This document shows positions 10,679 through 21,961 of a DNA stretch of 64,000 nucleotides, in pieces (within the stretch, counting starts at the first letter, position 1; each line of letters opens with the position of its first letter). This DNA is from Lamellibrachia columna (lineage: Eukaryota; Annelida; Polychaeta; Sabellida; Siboglinidae). Where the stretch lies: contig OY759268.1 of assembly GCA_963662155.1 (NCBI GenBank), positions 53,367,957 to 53,431,956 of the forward strand, given 5' to 3'. The notes under the pieces were generated by a model. The model ran no database searches and was not told where the DNA came from. It worked only from the letters and a program-made list of their open reading frames with translations. The position numbers were made by a program, and so were the translations under genes.

Positions 10679-10786
10679 ATGGCTTCCTTGTCCATTTGCC
10701 ATCTGGGCATTTAGCTTTGGATGGAAATCTTGTTAAATATTGTTTAGTCATGTTAAATCTGGTTAAATCTTGTTAAATGTTGTCCC
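10679..10786 (+). mobile_element. CR1-like relic, 3' tail part
   Basis: ATGGCTTCCTTGTCCATTTG continues exactly where the relic at 4905-5733 stops. It is followed by four degenerate copies of the CTTGTTAAAT tail. The tail runs up to the polypyrimidine stretch of the HYKK splice acceptor at 10788-10789. Confidence 0.85.
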
Positions 10787-10789
10787 TAG

Positions 10790-10932
10790 GTACGGAGGAA
10801 GCTGAGCCTAGTCTTCACGTTGTGCGACTGTTGACCTTCCAACCTGGGATTCTCTTTTGTGAGATTCCTTACACGGCAGAGGTGTTGCACCAAGTCGGGA
10901 AATACGTAGGGGCTATCAACCACGCCCTTCAT
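10790..10932 (+). CDS. HYKK: Hydroxylysine kinase-like, internal exon
   Basis: The exon is bounded by an acceptor (TTGTCCCTAG, AG at 10788-10789) and a donor (GTAAGC at 10933). It enters with the last two bases of a split codon and leaves at a codon boundary. It encodes 'LHVVRLLTFQPG' and 'LHQVGKYVGAINHALH'. These match the middle of hydroxylysine kinase (AGPHD1, aminoglycoside-phosphotransferase fold), where VRLLxYxPG and the helix before FxHPxL are conserved. The enzyme phosphorylates 5-hydroxy-L-lysine with GTP in lysine/collagen breakdown. N-terminal exons, which should carry a YDDQNF-type motif, were not found upstream in this window and may lie before base 1. The intron upstream ends in a CR1 tail. 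Confidence 0.85.
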
Positions 10933-10999
10933 GTAAGCAACACACACAATCTGTCTAGTTTGTTCTTATTTTGAACCATCAGAATAAATACAATTTTAT

Positions 11000-11995
11000 T
11001 GAACCTGTCATTCATGTAGCACCGTCAGACCGCCCAAATATTTATTTGTTGAAATCCATATTTTTAACCCGAAATTCTTTTGAAAGTATTTTTCATTGGA
11101 TAATTGGTCTATCACATAGCTATTCTGATCGAGTGTCAACGTGTATGAGGCTACGAAATGTACCCACATCAAAATTCAATAAGTTTTGCAAGAAATATGC
11201 CTATCATAAAAAGTATTTCTGCTTTGCCTGCTACACGTTTGTCCTTCGATTTTATACATGTGTGATGAATGCAAGGACATATCGCCGTTGAAGAGTAAAA
11301 AACAATGGTATTACACTAACTTTTAACATGAAAAGGGACTTTCACTGTTTCGATTGTTTGAACAACAACATATCTGTTGAGGAAATAAAGCAATGAAAGG
11401 CCATTTCCGTGTGTTAGAAGTTAGTCCAACAGAAACATATCTAAACAACCCACAGTGCACCTGGTGCAAATCAAAATGGACTTCCAATGTTTTCACTTCA
11501 ACAACAATATGTTTTTTATTTAGACCTAACTGAGGCTACGGCTAAACAAGGAGATTTTCCTTTTTAAACAAAAACAAACATTTAAAACAAATCGATATAA
11601 AAATGCTATACAGCATATATTGCATACATGAAATATGGCAGGTCTACATACTAATCAAATACGTATGAAAAGAAGACACTTTAGCAGGAAATAGACAGCA
11701 CTGGAGGAAAGCAGTTTGTGATGTAGGCATTTATAACGAAAAACATTTAATATTTGTTGAACATTTTTCATTAATATGATTTATACTGGTTGTTATTTAT
11801 ATATTTATTTTCTATGGACATAATGTTTATAGTCTGAAATAAAACATTAATATTATTATTATTAAAAATAAAATGTATAATTTACTAATATTTTAAATGT
11901 TAAGTTATAGTTGTATTATATCATGTAGTCTAAGTAGGATAGTTAGATATATTCATTTATTCAAACATTGGCAACATGACACAAGACAACAATGC

Positions 11996-12089
<94 letters not shown>

Positions 12090-12440
12090 CTATATACATA
12101 TTTTAATATGAAAGCGATCTAATTATACATATCTGCAGAACAATGCATGTGTATACAATGTTTGAAGGGGGTAAACATGAAGTCATTGGCTTTTATGTAA
12201 GTTTACCCCTAACAATTATATTAAGGTAAACCTAACAATCATATTAAGGTAAAGGCATTGTGTACTTTTTTATCACACACCAAAATGACAATTATCTTGG
12301 TTATTATAAATATGTGTCACGTTACTACAATACATATTATATACATTCTCAGTGTAATTATTTTGAAATAAGTTACACAGGTTATCACATTAAATAGGAA
12401 AATTAAATACGTCAATAGTTACATTTCCACAGTAACATAT
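11000..12440. other. HYKK intron sequence, no gene recognised
   Basis: AT-rich intron DNA. A 106-codon open frame at 10971-11291 has no recognisable feature. A (TA)n tract with a short (TG)n start fills 11994-12088. Confidence 0.5.
11994..12088. repeat. (TA)n microsatellite with short (GT)n start
   Basis: About 43 uninterrupted TA dinucleotides follow GTGTGTGT. Confidence 0.95.
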
Positions 12441-12449
12441 TTGACGTAA

Positions 12450-12890
12450 ACGTTTTTTGTGCTTAGACTTAAATGCAATTATATTATTAATGTTTTTTAT
12501 GTCATCACTTCGAGAATTTCATAATCGCACTCTGTAGATACAGATATGCATAGATCTCATCGTGGAACAAACACGTGGCCGTTCTAAATCATGACTAGCT
12601 CTCAACGAGTACGTTGTTTCCCGCCTAACAAATAAACACTGAATGTTTGATGGCAAACAGCGGTGGTAAGCTTTGTACATAAATACTAGCGTTTTCAGTT
12701 CTATAATATCTAGAAATTTTAAGACATGCAATTGTTGAAAAAGTGAATTCGTATGATCCAAACGCTTGGCGCCATACATAATGCGGATAACTCTTTTGCA
12801 AAAAGAAAATACCATTAATATTTGTCAGATATGTATTACCCTATATTTCTGCACAGTATGTTAAATAAGGCAGAAACAGAGAACAATATA
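12450..12890 (-). pseudogene. LINE ORF2 C-terminal fragment
   Basis: The minus strand encodes 'FCKRVIRIMYGAKRLDHTN' then 'LHVLKFLDIIELKTLVFMYK' and 'LPSNIQCLF'. This is the region after the reverse transcriptase thumb in CR1/L2/Rex-type and jockey-like non-LTR elements (K/QRxxRIIxxxxxxxHTxxLFxxLxxLxxxDIxxLxxxxFMYK). No catalytic motif is left. It lies inside a HYKK intron, opposite to the gene. Confidence 0.65.
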
Positions 12891-13223
12891 GAATATACAT
12901 ACTATTCCTGTCAAGCAGATGACTACATCTAGTGAAATAATTATGATCTTTTCCGCTTTAGAAATGACTGGAGACCAGGAGTCAAGTATGCTTTTTCCCA
13001 TTAAGACCTGGTAATGGGCAGTCTGAGTGAAAAACGTTCTTGTATAACTTATTTTTTATTCCCCTTGACCTAATCTTTCTTACTGGACAAATATGTAAAA
13101 ACTATCAAAATAAAAAATACCTTTAGTGTCTCCCTTTAGGCCAGAGAAAAACAAATCCTGGTGTTTCATAAAACTTTTTTCTAAAAATAAATGAGGGATG
13201 AGTTTTTTAGTATGCTGAATTTT

Positions 13224-13432
13224 TGCTGATGGAGGTGACTATCAACAATTTTAGAAGTGTACCAGGTGTACTTTTTGCTGATGGAGGTGACTATCAACAA
13301 TTTTAGAAGTGTACCAGGTGTACTTTTTGCTGATGGAGGTGACTATCAACAATTTTAGAAGTGTACCAGGCGTACTTTTTGCTGATGGAGGTGACTATCA
13401 ACAATTTTAGAAGTGTACCAGGCGTACTTTTT
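13224..13432. repeat. 52-bp tandem repeat, 4 copies
   Basis: Units begin TGCTGATGGAGGTGACTATC and start at 13224, 13276, 13328 and 13380. They are nearly identical (GTGT/GCGT variants). The array ends about 170 bases before the next HYKK exon. Confidence 0.95.
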
Positions 13433-13604
13433 GCACCCACACATAAAGCTACCCTTTGGTATGATTCGGTTCTTGCTTATCGCTTGTTTGAAAAAAGAAC
13501 GTGTTTAGAAGACAATAAAACAAATGTTGGCACTTATTTTCAAATGCGCACACAAATGAGGAAGGAAGTTTTGTGATGCTTTAACCCATTTGATTTGTTC
13601 TCAG

Positions 13605-13779
13605 GGATTCTCCCACCCCGCCCTGACCTCTCACCAGACGTTGTGGAACCTTGCGAACCTGCCGAGTCTCACAGAGTTTCTCTACGCCATAACAGACAAA
13701 GCACACCATCAGCTGATTGAAGATGTTATCACCACTTTCACCCATGACATCATTCCAATACTTGATCAGTTTCAAAGAG
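13605..13779 (+). CDS. HYKK: Hydroxylysine kinase-like, internal exon
   Basis: The acceptor is TTGTTCTCAG (AG at 13603-13604) and the donor GTACCA begins at 13780. The exon starts in phase 0, matching the end of the previous exon, and ends with one base of a split codon. It encodes 'GFSHPALTSHQTLWNLANLP' and then a helical stretch ending 'DIIPILDQFQR'. The FxHPxL...WNL...P signature and the long helix before the catalytic loop correspond to the same place in vertebrate HYKK. Joined to the 10790-10932 exon the frame is continuous, with no missing residue. Confidence 0.9.
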
Positions 13780-13809
13780 GTACCACACTTAGGCCATGCA
13801 ATTAAACTT

Positions 13810-13990
13810 TATCCTCAACCCACAAAATTTCACCAAGGGTGAATTTCGTGAATTTTCAGCAATTTCACTTCAGTTGATGTTTGACCAAACATCAAATAAT
13901 GTAATAGTTTGTCTGATGATTTAACAAAGAACTACATACAAAAGTTGCACAAAAGAGCTAATGTGTTGTAAAGGATAATAGATGCTAGCT
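13810..13990 (-). repeat. Minus-strand copy of the 37.6-42.2 kb interspersed family
   Basis: Read on the minus strand it carries GCAACTTTTGTATGTAGTT, AAATCATCAGACAAACTATT and the perfect palindrome GATGTTTG-GT-CAAACATC, in the same order as copies near 39470-39880. It sits in the last HYKK intron. Confidence 0.7.
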
Positions 13991-14989
13991 ATTTGGGGCT
14001 TTTATATCAGAGGACATCTAAATTAACAGTGAGATATATTTCATGTTTTAATATTTATTGTTGTATATTTGCCGTCAGTCAGAAGTGTATAAAATGGGAA
14101 TTTGTTGGACTAACAAAGTGTCTGTTATGTTTCACCTCCAAAATTGAAGATTTGTTGGTGAGGTCTTTACATGCAGTAAAGCGGTATCTATATAGGTCAT
14201 ATAACCAGCATATTTTAATTCATTTCCAAATTGTGTATTTTCGAAATTATTAAGAGTAGAAAGACACGTTTTGTATGGATATTAGTTTGAACCAACATAT
14301 ATGTTATAAATATTAATAAATCCAGTATTACAATGTCCCACAAAACAGTTGTTTCGTTAACCAATGAACATCGCCGTGCATTCCTTTAAATTAAGTTCTG
14401 GGTTAGGAAACCAGGAAACGAATCATGAACACAACAAAGTTGTACAGTCAGCTAATGACCAAATCTGTAGCTATGTCTTTCTCTTTCTATTCTGTTTTTG
14501 CCACATGCCTTTCTTTGTCGCTGTCATTTTGTATTTCCAGACATGGGGGTGTCTATTTTATTCTAGCTGCTGTTACTATCTGCAAACATCCATATATTTT
14601 TCATCTCTGCTTAACATTTGCAGACATTGCGCATTGTATGTTGCATGTTGTTGCTCTTTGCCCTTGGTCCGGGGCGAGGCTGGCATTGATGATGGTCCTC
14701 GATTTTTATTTTCCTTCTCCATCACTGTTCCTGCTTCACTGCTCCACCAACCATCTCCATCCCCAACCCTGCATTCTCGTACTCCACTCCTCTCACACTC
14801 CCTGGCAAATATATATATATATGATTTAACAAGATTGCTTCCCAAGGTAAAAATACAGGCTTGTGGAGAGTTCAGCAATTGTGTGTCACCCACCCTTCTG
14901 AGATACCTGTCATTTTTTTATATATTCATGCTGCTAGCATTTATACAATCTGTAGATAATTTGTTCTATTAATTTATTGTCCTCTTTCA

Positions 14990-15130
14990 GCATGAGTACT
15001 TTCTGATATCTAATCTACATTGTTCCTTCACTAATGTTACTTTGTGTCCGTTAGTTCTTCTATCTGTCTTAAGTGAAAAAAGAATATTTCTATCAACATT
15101 TTCATACTCATTCAATATCTTATTCCATAA
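14990..15130 (-). mobile_element. CR1-like relic in the last HYKK intron
   Basis: The minus strand encodes 'NEYENVDRNILFSLKTDRR' and 'LVKEQCRLDIRKYS'. These are homologous to 'NGYENIDRNMFFSLKKDSR' and 'LVKDQCRLDIRKHS' of the element at 58516-62790. It lies about 40 bases before the acceptor of the final HYKK exon. Confidence 0.85.
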
Positions 15131-15171
15131 TGTATAATGGTGTTTCATCTGTAACCAATCACGTTTTCCAG

Positions 15172-15626
15172 GTGTCGTCCATGGTGACAATGAACAGAAC
15201 ATCATAGTAAAACAACGACTACAGACAGTGCAAGACAAAGACAAGCAATACGACATCCACGCGGTCATTGACTTTGGAGATTCAGCTGACAGTTACTATG
15301 TATTCGAAGCAGCCACAACCATTATGTACATGATGGTTGAGAGCAGCGTCATTAATCCGATGAAGGTTGGTGGTCACATCCTTCCTGGCTATCTCTCGCA
15401 GCAGCCATTGACCGATGTGGAATTCGACGCTTTGAAGGTGTGCATCGCCGGGCGATATGCCCAGTCGCTGGTGATGGGAGCGTACAGCTATTCCCTTGAT
15501 CCTGGGAATGAGTGCCTGTTGGTGACAGCGAAGAATGGTTGGCCTCAGACGATGAGGCTCTGGGATGTGTCTAGAGAAGAATTGTATAAACAATGGAAGG
15601 AGACGATACAAGCGTACAACTTGTGA
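15172..15626 (+). CDS. HYKK: Hydroxylysine kinase-like, last exon with catalytic motifs
   Basis: The acceptor is CGTTTTCCAG (AG at 15170-15171). The first two bases complete the codon left by the 13605-13779 exon. The exon opens with the Brenner-type catalytic loop VVHGDNNEQN (HxD....N), followed by 'VIDFGDSADSYYVFEAATTI' (DFG-like magnesium-binding loop). The C-terminal helices follow, with 'GGHILPGYLSQQPLTDVE', 'QSLVMGAYSYSLDPGNECLL' and 'VTAKNGWPQTMRLW', then a TGA at 15624-15626. All are highly characteristic of hydroxylysine kinase, and the key His, Asp and Asn residues are present. An AATAAA at 15922-15927 could end the transcript, though it lies in a repeat also seen near 18657. Confidence 0.92.
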
Positions 15627-15681
15627 ACTCTTAATGTATAGATGGCATGCACCCACACACGCACGCATGCACGCACGCACT

Positions 15682-15723
<42 letters not shown>

Positions 15724-17715
15724 GGCCCCCTAAATATTCCATTGCTCGAATATGTTGACATTGCATGCTGAATGGTAAAGTTGAAATCCATAACCAGAAA
15801 ACGATCACATTTTTAATGTGGTTCATTAAGACATTTGGATGGTCAAGGTGTTGAAATAGATGGACTATATACAACTTTGTAACATGGAGTTATGATAAAA
15901 ACGATCTGACTTGGTACTTCTAATAAAGACCAAGGAGACTCCTGTGAAGACCAGATTTGATTATTATCATATCGTTCTCATGTATTATGACCTTAATCAT
16001 TTTATTGTGCATATGGTAGACAAATATTTTCTTTCCGTAATAGTCACAAATATAAATTTTTTTAACTCTCGGGTCATGCTGAGCTTTTGGGTCACACTCG
16101 TAGAGTTACATCATTAATCACCCCCCTATAAACAAGAGCGACAAGCCAGCTCACTGCAGTGAAGCGGGTATGGACCACTGGCCGGCATTTCATTGCACGG
16201 CAGAAACAGTTGCATCCACTGCAAGACACATAGGGTAGTACTGTTTATAGTGTGAACATAGCATGTTAAAAATAGTTGTCTAACATATGTAAGTAAGTAA
16301 GTAAGTAAGTAAGAGAGTAAGTAAGTTAATGTATTTCCTCATCACCATCATCATTTACAATATAAGGCAAACAAAAGCAATGAAGATGAGGTGGCTACCA
16401 GATAATTATAAACTAGTAGCCAGTGACGATGACACCAGGAACCAATTAACTTGAAGATTTGTCATTGTCATTTGTTCTTAATGGGGCATGGCCACCAGAT
16501 TGATAAATAATTTGGGTGAGGGTGGTCCCAGCAGTTGTGTTATAAGTGTGGGCAGTTGGTTTGTTCATATAGGCATTAGTGTTAAACTCTTCAAGACAAA
16601 CATCTTGGAGGCTTGCTGGAGAAAGTTATGGGACAACGAATATGGTTATTTCCTGCGTGGCTTACAGCTGTACGAATCAACAGATGACAGGATCTAACAT
16701 CTCGTTATTTTCAGGTAATTTATGTTGCAAGTGTTTGTGCTGTGTTAGTGTATATGTGAATGAATGTAACAGTTTCGAAAATGTTCTGAAATATAAATAT
16801 ATTACAGATACGTTTGTTTTTCTTGGGGGAGCGTACATTAAGTGTTTCCCAGTAGTCACATTGATTGGGTGCAACATAAAATGTTATTGGGGTAGGATTC
16901 AGTTTTATAAATAATGTGTGCGTGCATGTATGCATATTTGTAACTCTTTTATAAAACTCTACTAGATGTCAGCTCATTAATAAGATTTTTTTTCTTTATT
17001 AAGACATCTGCATTTAATGAGGCTCTCCCCTTTTTGGTCGTAGTTTGCCTTTTCTTCGTTGTATGAACCACTATCATGTAACTCATTCTGTACACATTGC
17101 AACATTCATTGCAATATATGCATTTGTTTGACAAACCATGTGAAAGGTTGCCTACTAAAACAATTGACAGCATAAATGAGAGAGCACATTTCTTTACATG
17201 AGACGTGTCCTTGGGCTAGTTGGCCAGATAACATTCGAGAGGTGGAAATAGCTGTGATGGAGCAGCTGGGGAATGTGTTGGAAGATGGGAAAATAATATT
17301 TTTGGGACCTTAGAGAAGAATGTCCAACAGGGCTTAATGAGATTTTGACCTCTTGCAGTCATTATCTAATACATCTATAGAGCACTTCAGAAAGTTCAGT
17401 TTCGATCATGTTTAGTGGTGCTACTGTTATAGTTAATATGTTATGGTATTTGATATACAAGGTGCATGGATAGATTGTGCAAGTAATAAGGTATTAGGTA
17501 TATATAGCTATATAGTAATAATCTCTTATTAGTACTGTATATCTATAGATATATGATGAAGACTGGGTGCTGTACAGTATAAACACTGGGCCTCCAGTGG
17601 GTTCTTGCCGTTCAGTTGTATGAATGTCACTGGTCCATGCCGGCATCACTTTATCATGTGTCAACTGATAAGAGCTTAGCGGTCTTGTTTTACTAACGGG
17701 TTTTCTATTTATGTC
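15627..17715. other. HYKK 3' flank, no further gene recognised
   Basis: It contains a ~110-bp block (about 15918-16045, starting TAATAAAGACCAAGGAGACTC) that recurs at about 18652-18775. It also has two units of the TTGGGTCACACTGAGCT family near 16070-16100 and a (GTAA)n tract at about 16288-16326. No coding features are supported. Confidence 0.5.
15655..15721. repeat. (ACGC)n/(AC)n microsatellite in the HYKK 3' region
   Basis: ACGCATGC/ACGC words followed by about 20 AC dinucleotides. Confidence 0.9.
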
Positions 17716-18660
17716 TATGGTCACACTGAGCTCTTGTATATTGCTGAGCTCTTTGGTCACAACAAACTCTTGTGTCACACTGAGCTTTTGGGTCATGCTG
17801 AGCTGAGCTCTAGTGTCACACTGAGCTGTTGGGTCACGATGAGCTCTTGGGTCACTTTGAACTCTTGGGTCATGCAGAGATCTTGGGCCACATTGAACTC
17901 TTGGGTCTCACTGAGCTCTTGGGTGACACGGAGCTCTTTGGTCACATTGAGCTCTTGGGTCACACTGAACTCTTGGTCACACTGAGATCTTAGGTCACAT
18001 TGAGCTCTCGGGTCACACTGAACTATTGGGTCACAATGAATGATTGGGTCACACTGACCTCTTGGGTCACAATGAGCTCTTGGGTCACACTGAGATTTTG
18101 GGTCACATTGAGCTCCTGGGTCACCTTGTACTCTTGGGTCACACTGAGCTTTTGGGTCACACTGAGGTCTTCAGCCATGCTCGAACTCTTGGGTCACAAG
18201 AGCTTTTGGGTCACACTGAGTTCTTGTGTCATGCTGAGCTATTGGGTAACATTGAACTATTGGGCCACACTGAGCTCTTGGGTCACACTGATCTGTAATG
18301 TCACACTGCTCTTGTGTCTTGCTGAGCTCCTGGCTTACCCTGAACGATTGGGTAACACTGAACGTTTGGGTCACACTGAGGTCTTCAGCCATGCTTGAGC
18401 TCTTGGGTCACACTTGAAGTCTTGGGTCATGCTGAGCTCTTGGGTCATGCTGATCTCTTGGTTCACTTTCATATATTGGGTCACAGTGAACATTTGGGTC
18501 ACACTGAGCTATTGGGTCACATTGAACTCTTGGGTCACATTGAACTCTTGAGTCGCACTGAGCTCTTGCATCACACTGAGATATTGGGTCACATTGAGCT
18601 CTTGGGTCACACTGAACTCTTGACACTCACTGAACTTGTTGGTCACATTGAGCTAATAAA
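17715..18660. repeat. Degenerate ~18-bp minisatellite (TTGGGTCACACTGAGCTC)
   Basis: About 50 diverged units of an 18-bp motif fill ~940 bp. Indels are common, so units range around 15-24 bp. Open frames on both strands are by-products. The right end runs into the same 'AATAAAGACAAAGGAGACTC' block that follows HYKK at 15920. A related tract is at 47700-47960. Confidence 0.9.
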
Positions 18661-18792
18661 GACAAAGGAGACTCCTGTGAATACAGATTTGATAACTATC
18701 ATAGGATCCGTTCTGATATTTAAATTATAACCTCAAACCTTTTATTGTGCACATGGAAGACTAGTGTTTTCTTTATCTTTAAAGCGTTTTTT

Positions 18793-19904
<1,112 letters not shown>

Positions 19905-19905
<1 letters not shown>

Positions 19906-21115
19906 TGTTTGGATAGTCATGTACCCATCAAAACCAAGACTATTGTAGTGAGGCCACTAGTGCCATGGTTCGATGTTGAACTCAAAACACTAAAGTCGCA
20001 AAGACGAAAAGCTGAACAGATCTGGAGGCAGGATAAAAATCATAGCACTTTGCTGTCATTCCTTCTTACTAGGAACACATACGTCAGTACACTGACTAAC
20101 AAACGAACCTGCCATCTTTATCATTTAATGTCGGAAGCTAAGTGTGATTCAAAGACATCATTTGTCCTAAACACATCTTCAATCGCTCTATTGCCAATGA
20201 GAAAATTGCACTTTTGGAGTATCAGGCACCGCACTAAATCGGTTCTCATCCTATCTGCAATCAAGATCGCAGTGTATTACTGTCAATTGTATGGTGTCTG
20301 ACCAGTTTGTCCTTGACCAGGGAGTACCGCAAGGATCATGCCCAGGTCCTGTTGAATTCACGGAGTACTCTAGCCCCGTTTTCTATATCATTAATCAGCA
20401 TGGAAAATTGGGCATGCCTACGCTGATGACCATCAAGTATACTGTTGTTTCCACCCTGATTCTGTGGACAGTGACTATGAGTCAATGGAAAGGTGCATTA
20501 GTGATACCAGCATCTGGATGCAGAACTTGAAACTGAAAATGAACGATTCCAAGACTGAGTACATCCTAATCGGTACTCTACAACAACTCGCAAAATGCAC
20601 CAACACGTCTATTAACATCAGGGGCAATGTAGCACATGCATCAGGTTGTGTGCGAAATTTGGGTGCTTATTTCGATAAGCACATGTCCATGGAACAGAAT
20701 ATCAAATCCAAATGTTGGGCAGCTTATGCACAACTGTATAATATTGGAAAGATCAGAAAGTATCTTGATCATCAAAGTGCAGAAAAAAATATTCATGCTT
20801 TGGTCCATAGCCACATTGATTACTGCAGACAGTGCGTTTCTGGTCGGTTTGCCAAAATACCTAATAGAGAAATTACAGTCGGTGCAAAACACTGCGGCCA
20901 GAATGTTGTGTAGAGTTGGTAAGTATGACCACATGACTTCATTGGTTGCCAGTTTCGCATTAAATACAAGATATGCTTGCTGACTTTTAATGCACTAAAT
21001 GGTCGTGGTCCACAGTATCTATCGGTACCTAAACTATGGAATTCCCTATCTAAAGACGTGCGCAGTAGCGAAGATTTAAGTGTTTTCAAGAAGCCAGGAA
21101 TGTTGTCTCTGAAGC
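19905..21115 (+). pseudogene. LINE ORF2 relic (Rex1/L2-like), internally deleted
   Basis: Pieces in order are: 'HVPIKTKTIVVRPLVPWFD' and 'LKSQRRKAEQIWR' (linker between endonuclease and reverse transcriptase), 'LDQGVPQGSCPGPVEF' (RT motif with GVPQGS), 'CISDTSIWMQNLKLKMNDSK' and 'TEYILIGTLQQLAK', then 'VRNLGAYFDKHMSMEQNIKS' and 'HALVHSHIDYC'. The linker jumps to the GVPQGS motif, so the first RT motifs are deleted, and the F/YADD box is damaged. The element is inactive. Motif wording fits Rex1/L2/CR1-type LINEs, but the exact clade is not decided. Confidence 0.75.
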
Positions 21116-21119
21116 GATG

Positions 21120-21960
21120 AATGTTGTCCCGCTCAGTTAGTCTGTTGTCTTTGAAGACTGGAATGTTGTTTCTGAAGGTGGAATGTTGTCTCTGAAGCCT
21201 GATAAAACTTAATGTTATGATGTTTGTAGAGAGTGTCAGATATAGCTGTAGTTGTAGATGACAGAGATATGCAGCAACGTCATTCTATCAAATGCTACGG
21301 CGAAGGTTACATTTACAGACTTACAGGAAAAGGTAATTCTACTTACAAATTCAACATAACTTTTAAATGTTTTGAACAGTTGTGGGATAATAATTGCAAC
21401 TGTGCTCAAAACGTCTTAGGAAAAGTCAACGATTGTGAAATAGATAAAAATAGATAAGGGATATTCCACTCTAAAATATTACAGGTTTTATTTAATATAT
21501 GTGTCCTCATATGATTATTTAGATTTCCATTCTTTCACGCATAGTAATTAGATTAATGGTAATAACGATGCTAATCTTATTGGATTTTTTTTATCTGTAA
21601 CTTATTAAATTATCAGTGCAGAACAAAATAAATTAGTGTAATAATTAAGCTTTTTTGTACTCCTCAGTATGTTCCATTAAAAAAAAAATTATGTCATTGT
21701 AATTTCCGTGACAGAAGCTATGTGAAGTGACGTGGAAGCTTCAAAAAGTAAAATGTTGTTATTGGTTTACGTGATACAATGTTCAGAAAGTAAAGTTTTG
21801 GTGCCATCTTCCTTCTTTGCTTTGTGCGTATCTTGTTTTAGTTTGTTCTGTTGCTCCTGTTTGTGCCTTCTATTTCTAGTTCAGTGCCAACTTACCACGA
21901 GATTGTCTTCAGTCCGTCTCACACATAGATTACACATCACCAGTGGCTAAGCTCAATGGT
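21120..21960. other. No gene recognised
   Basis: The sequence after the LINE relic includes three GAATGTTGT.TCTGAAG phrases (21100-21200). An open frame of 74 codons at 21233-21457 has no recognisable domain. Confidence 0.4.
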
Positions 21961-21961
21961 A

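Noticed and set aside
1..10789. Upstream HYKK exons (YDDQNF-type motif)
   Set aside because: Scanned by eye in the plus strand and not found. They may be before the window, so no exon is claimed.
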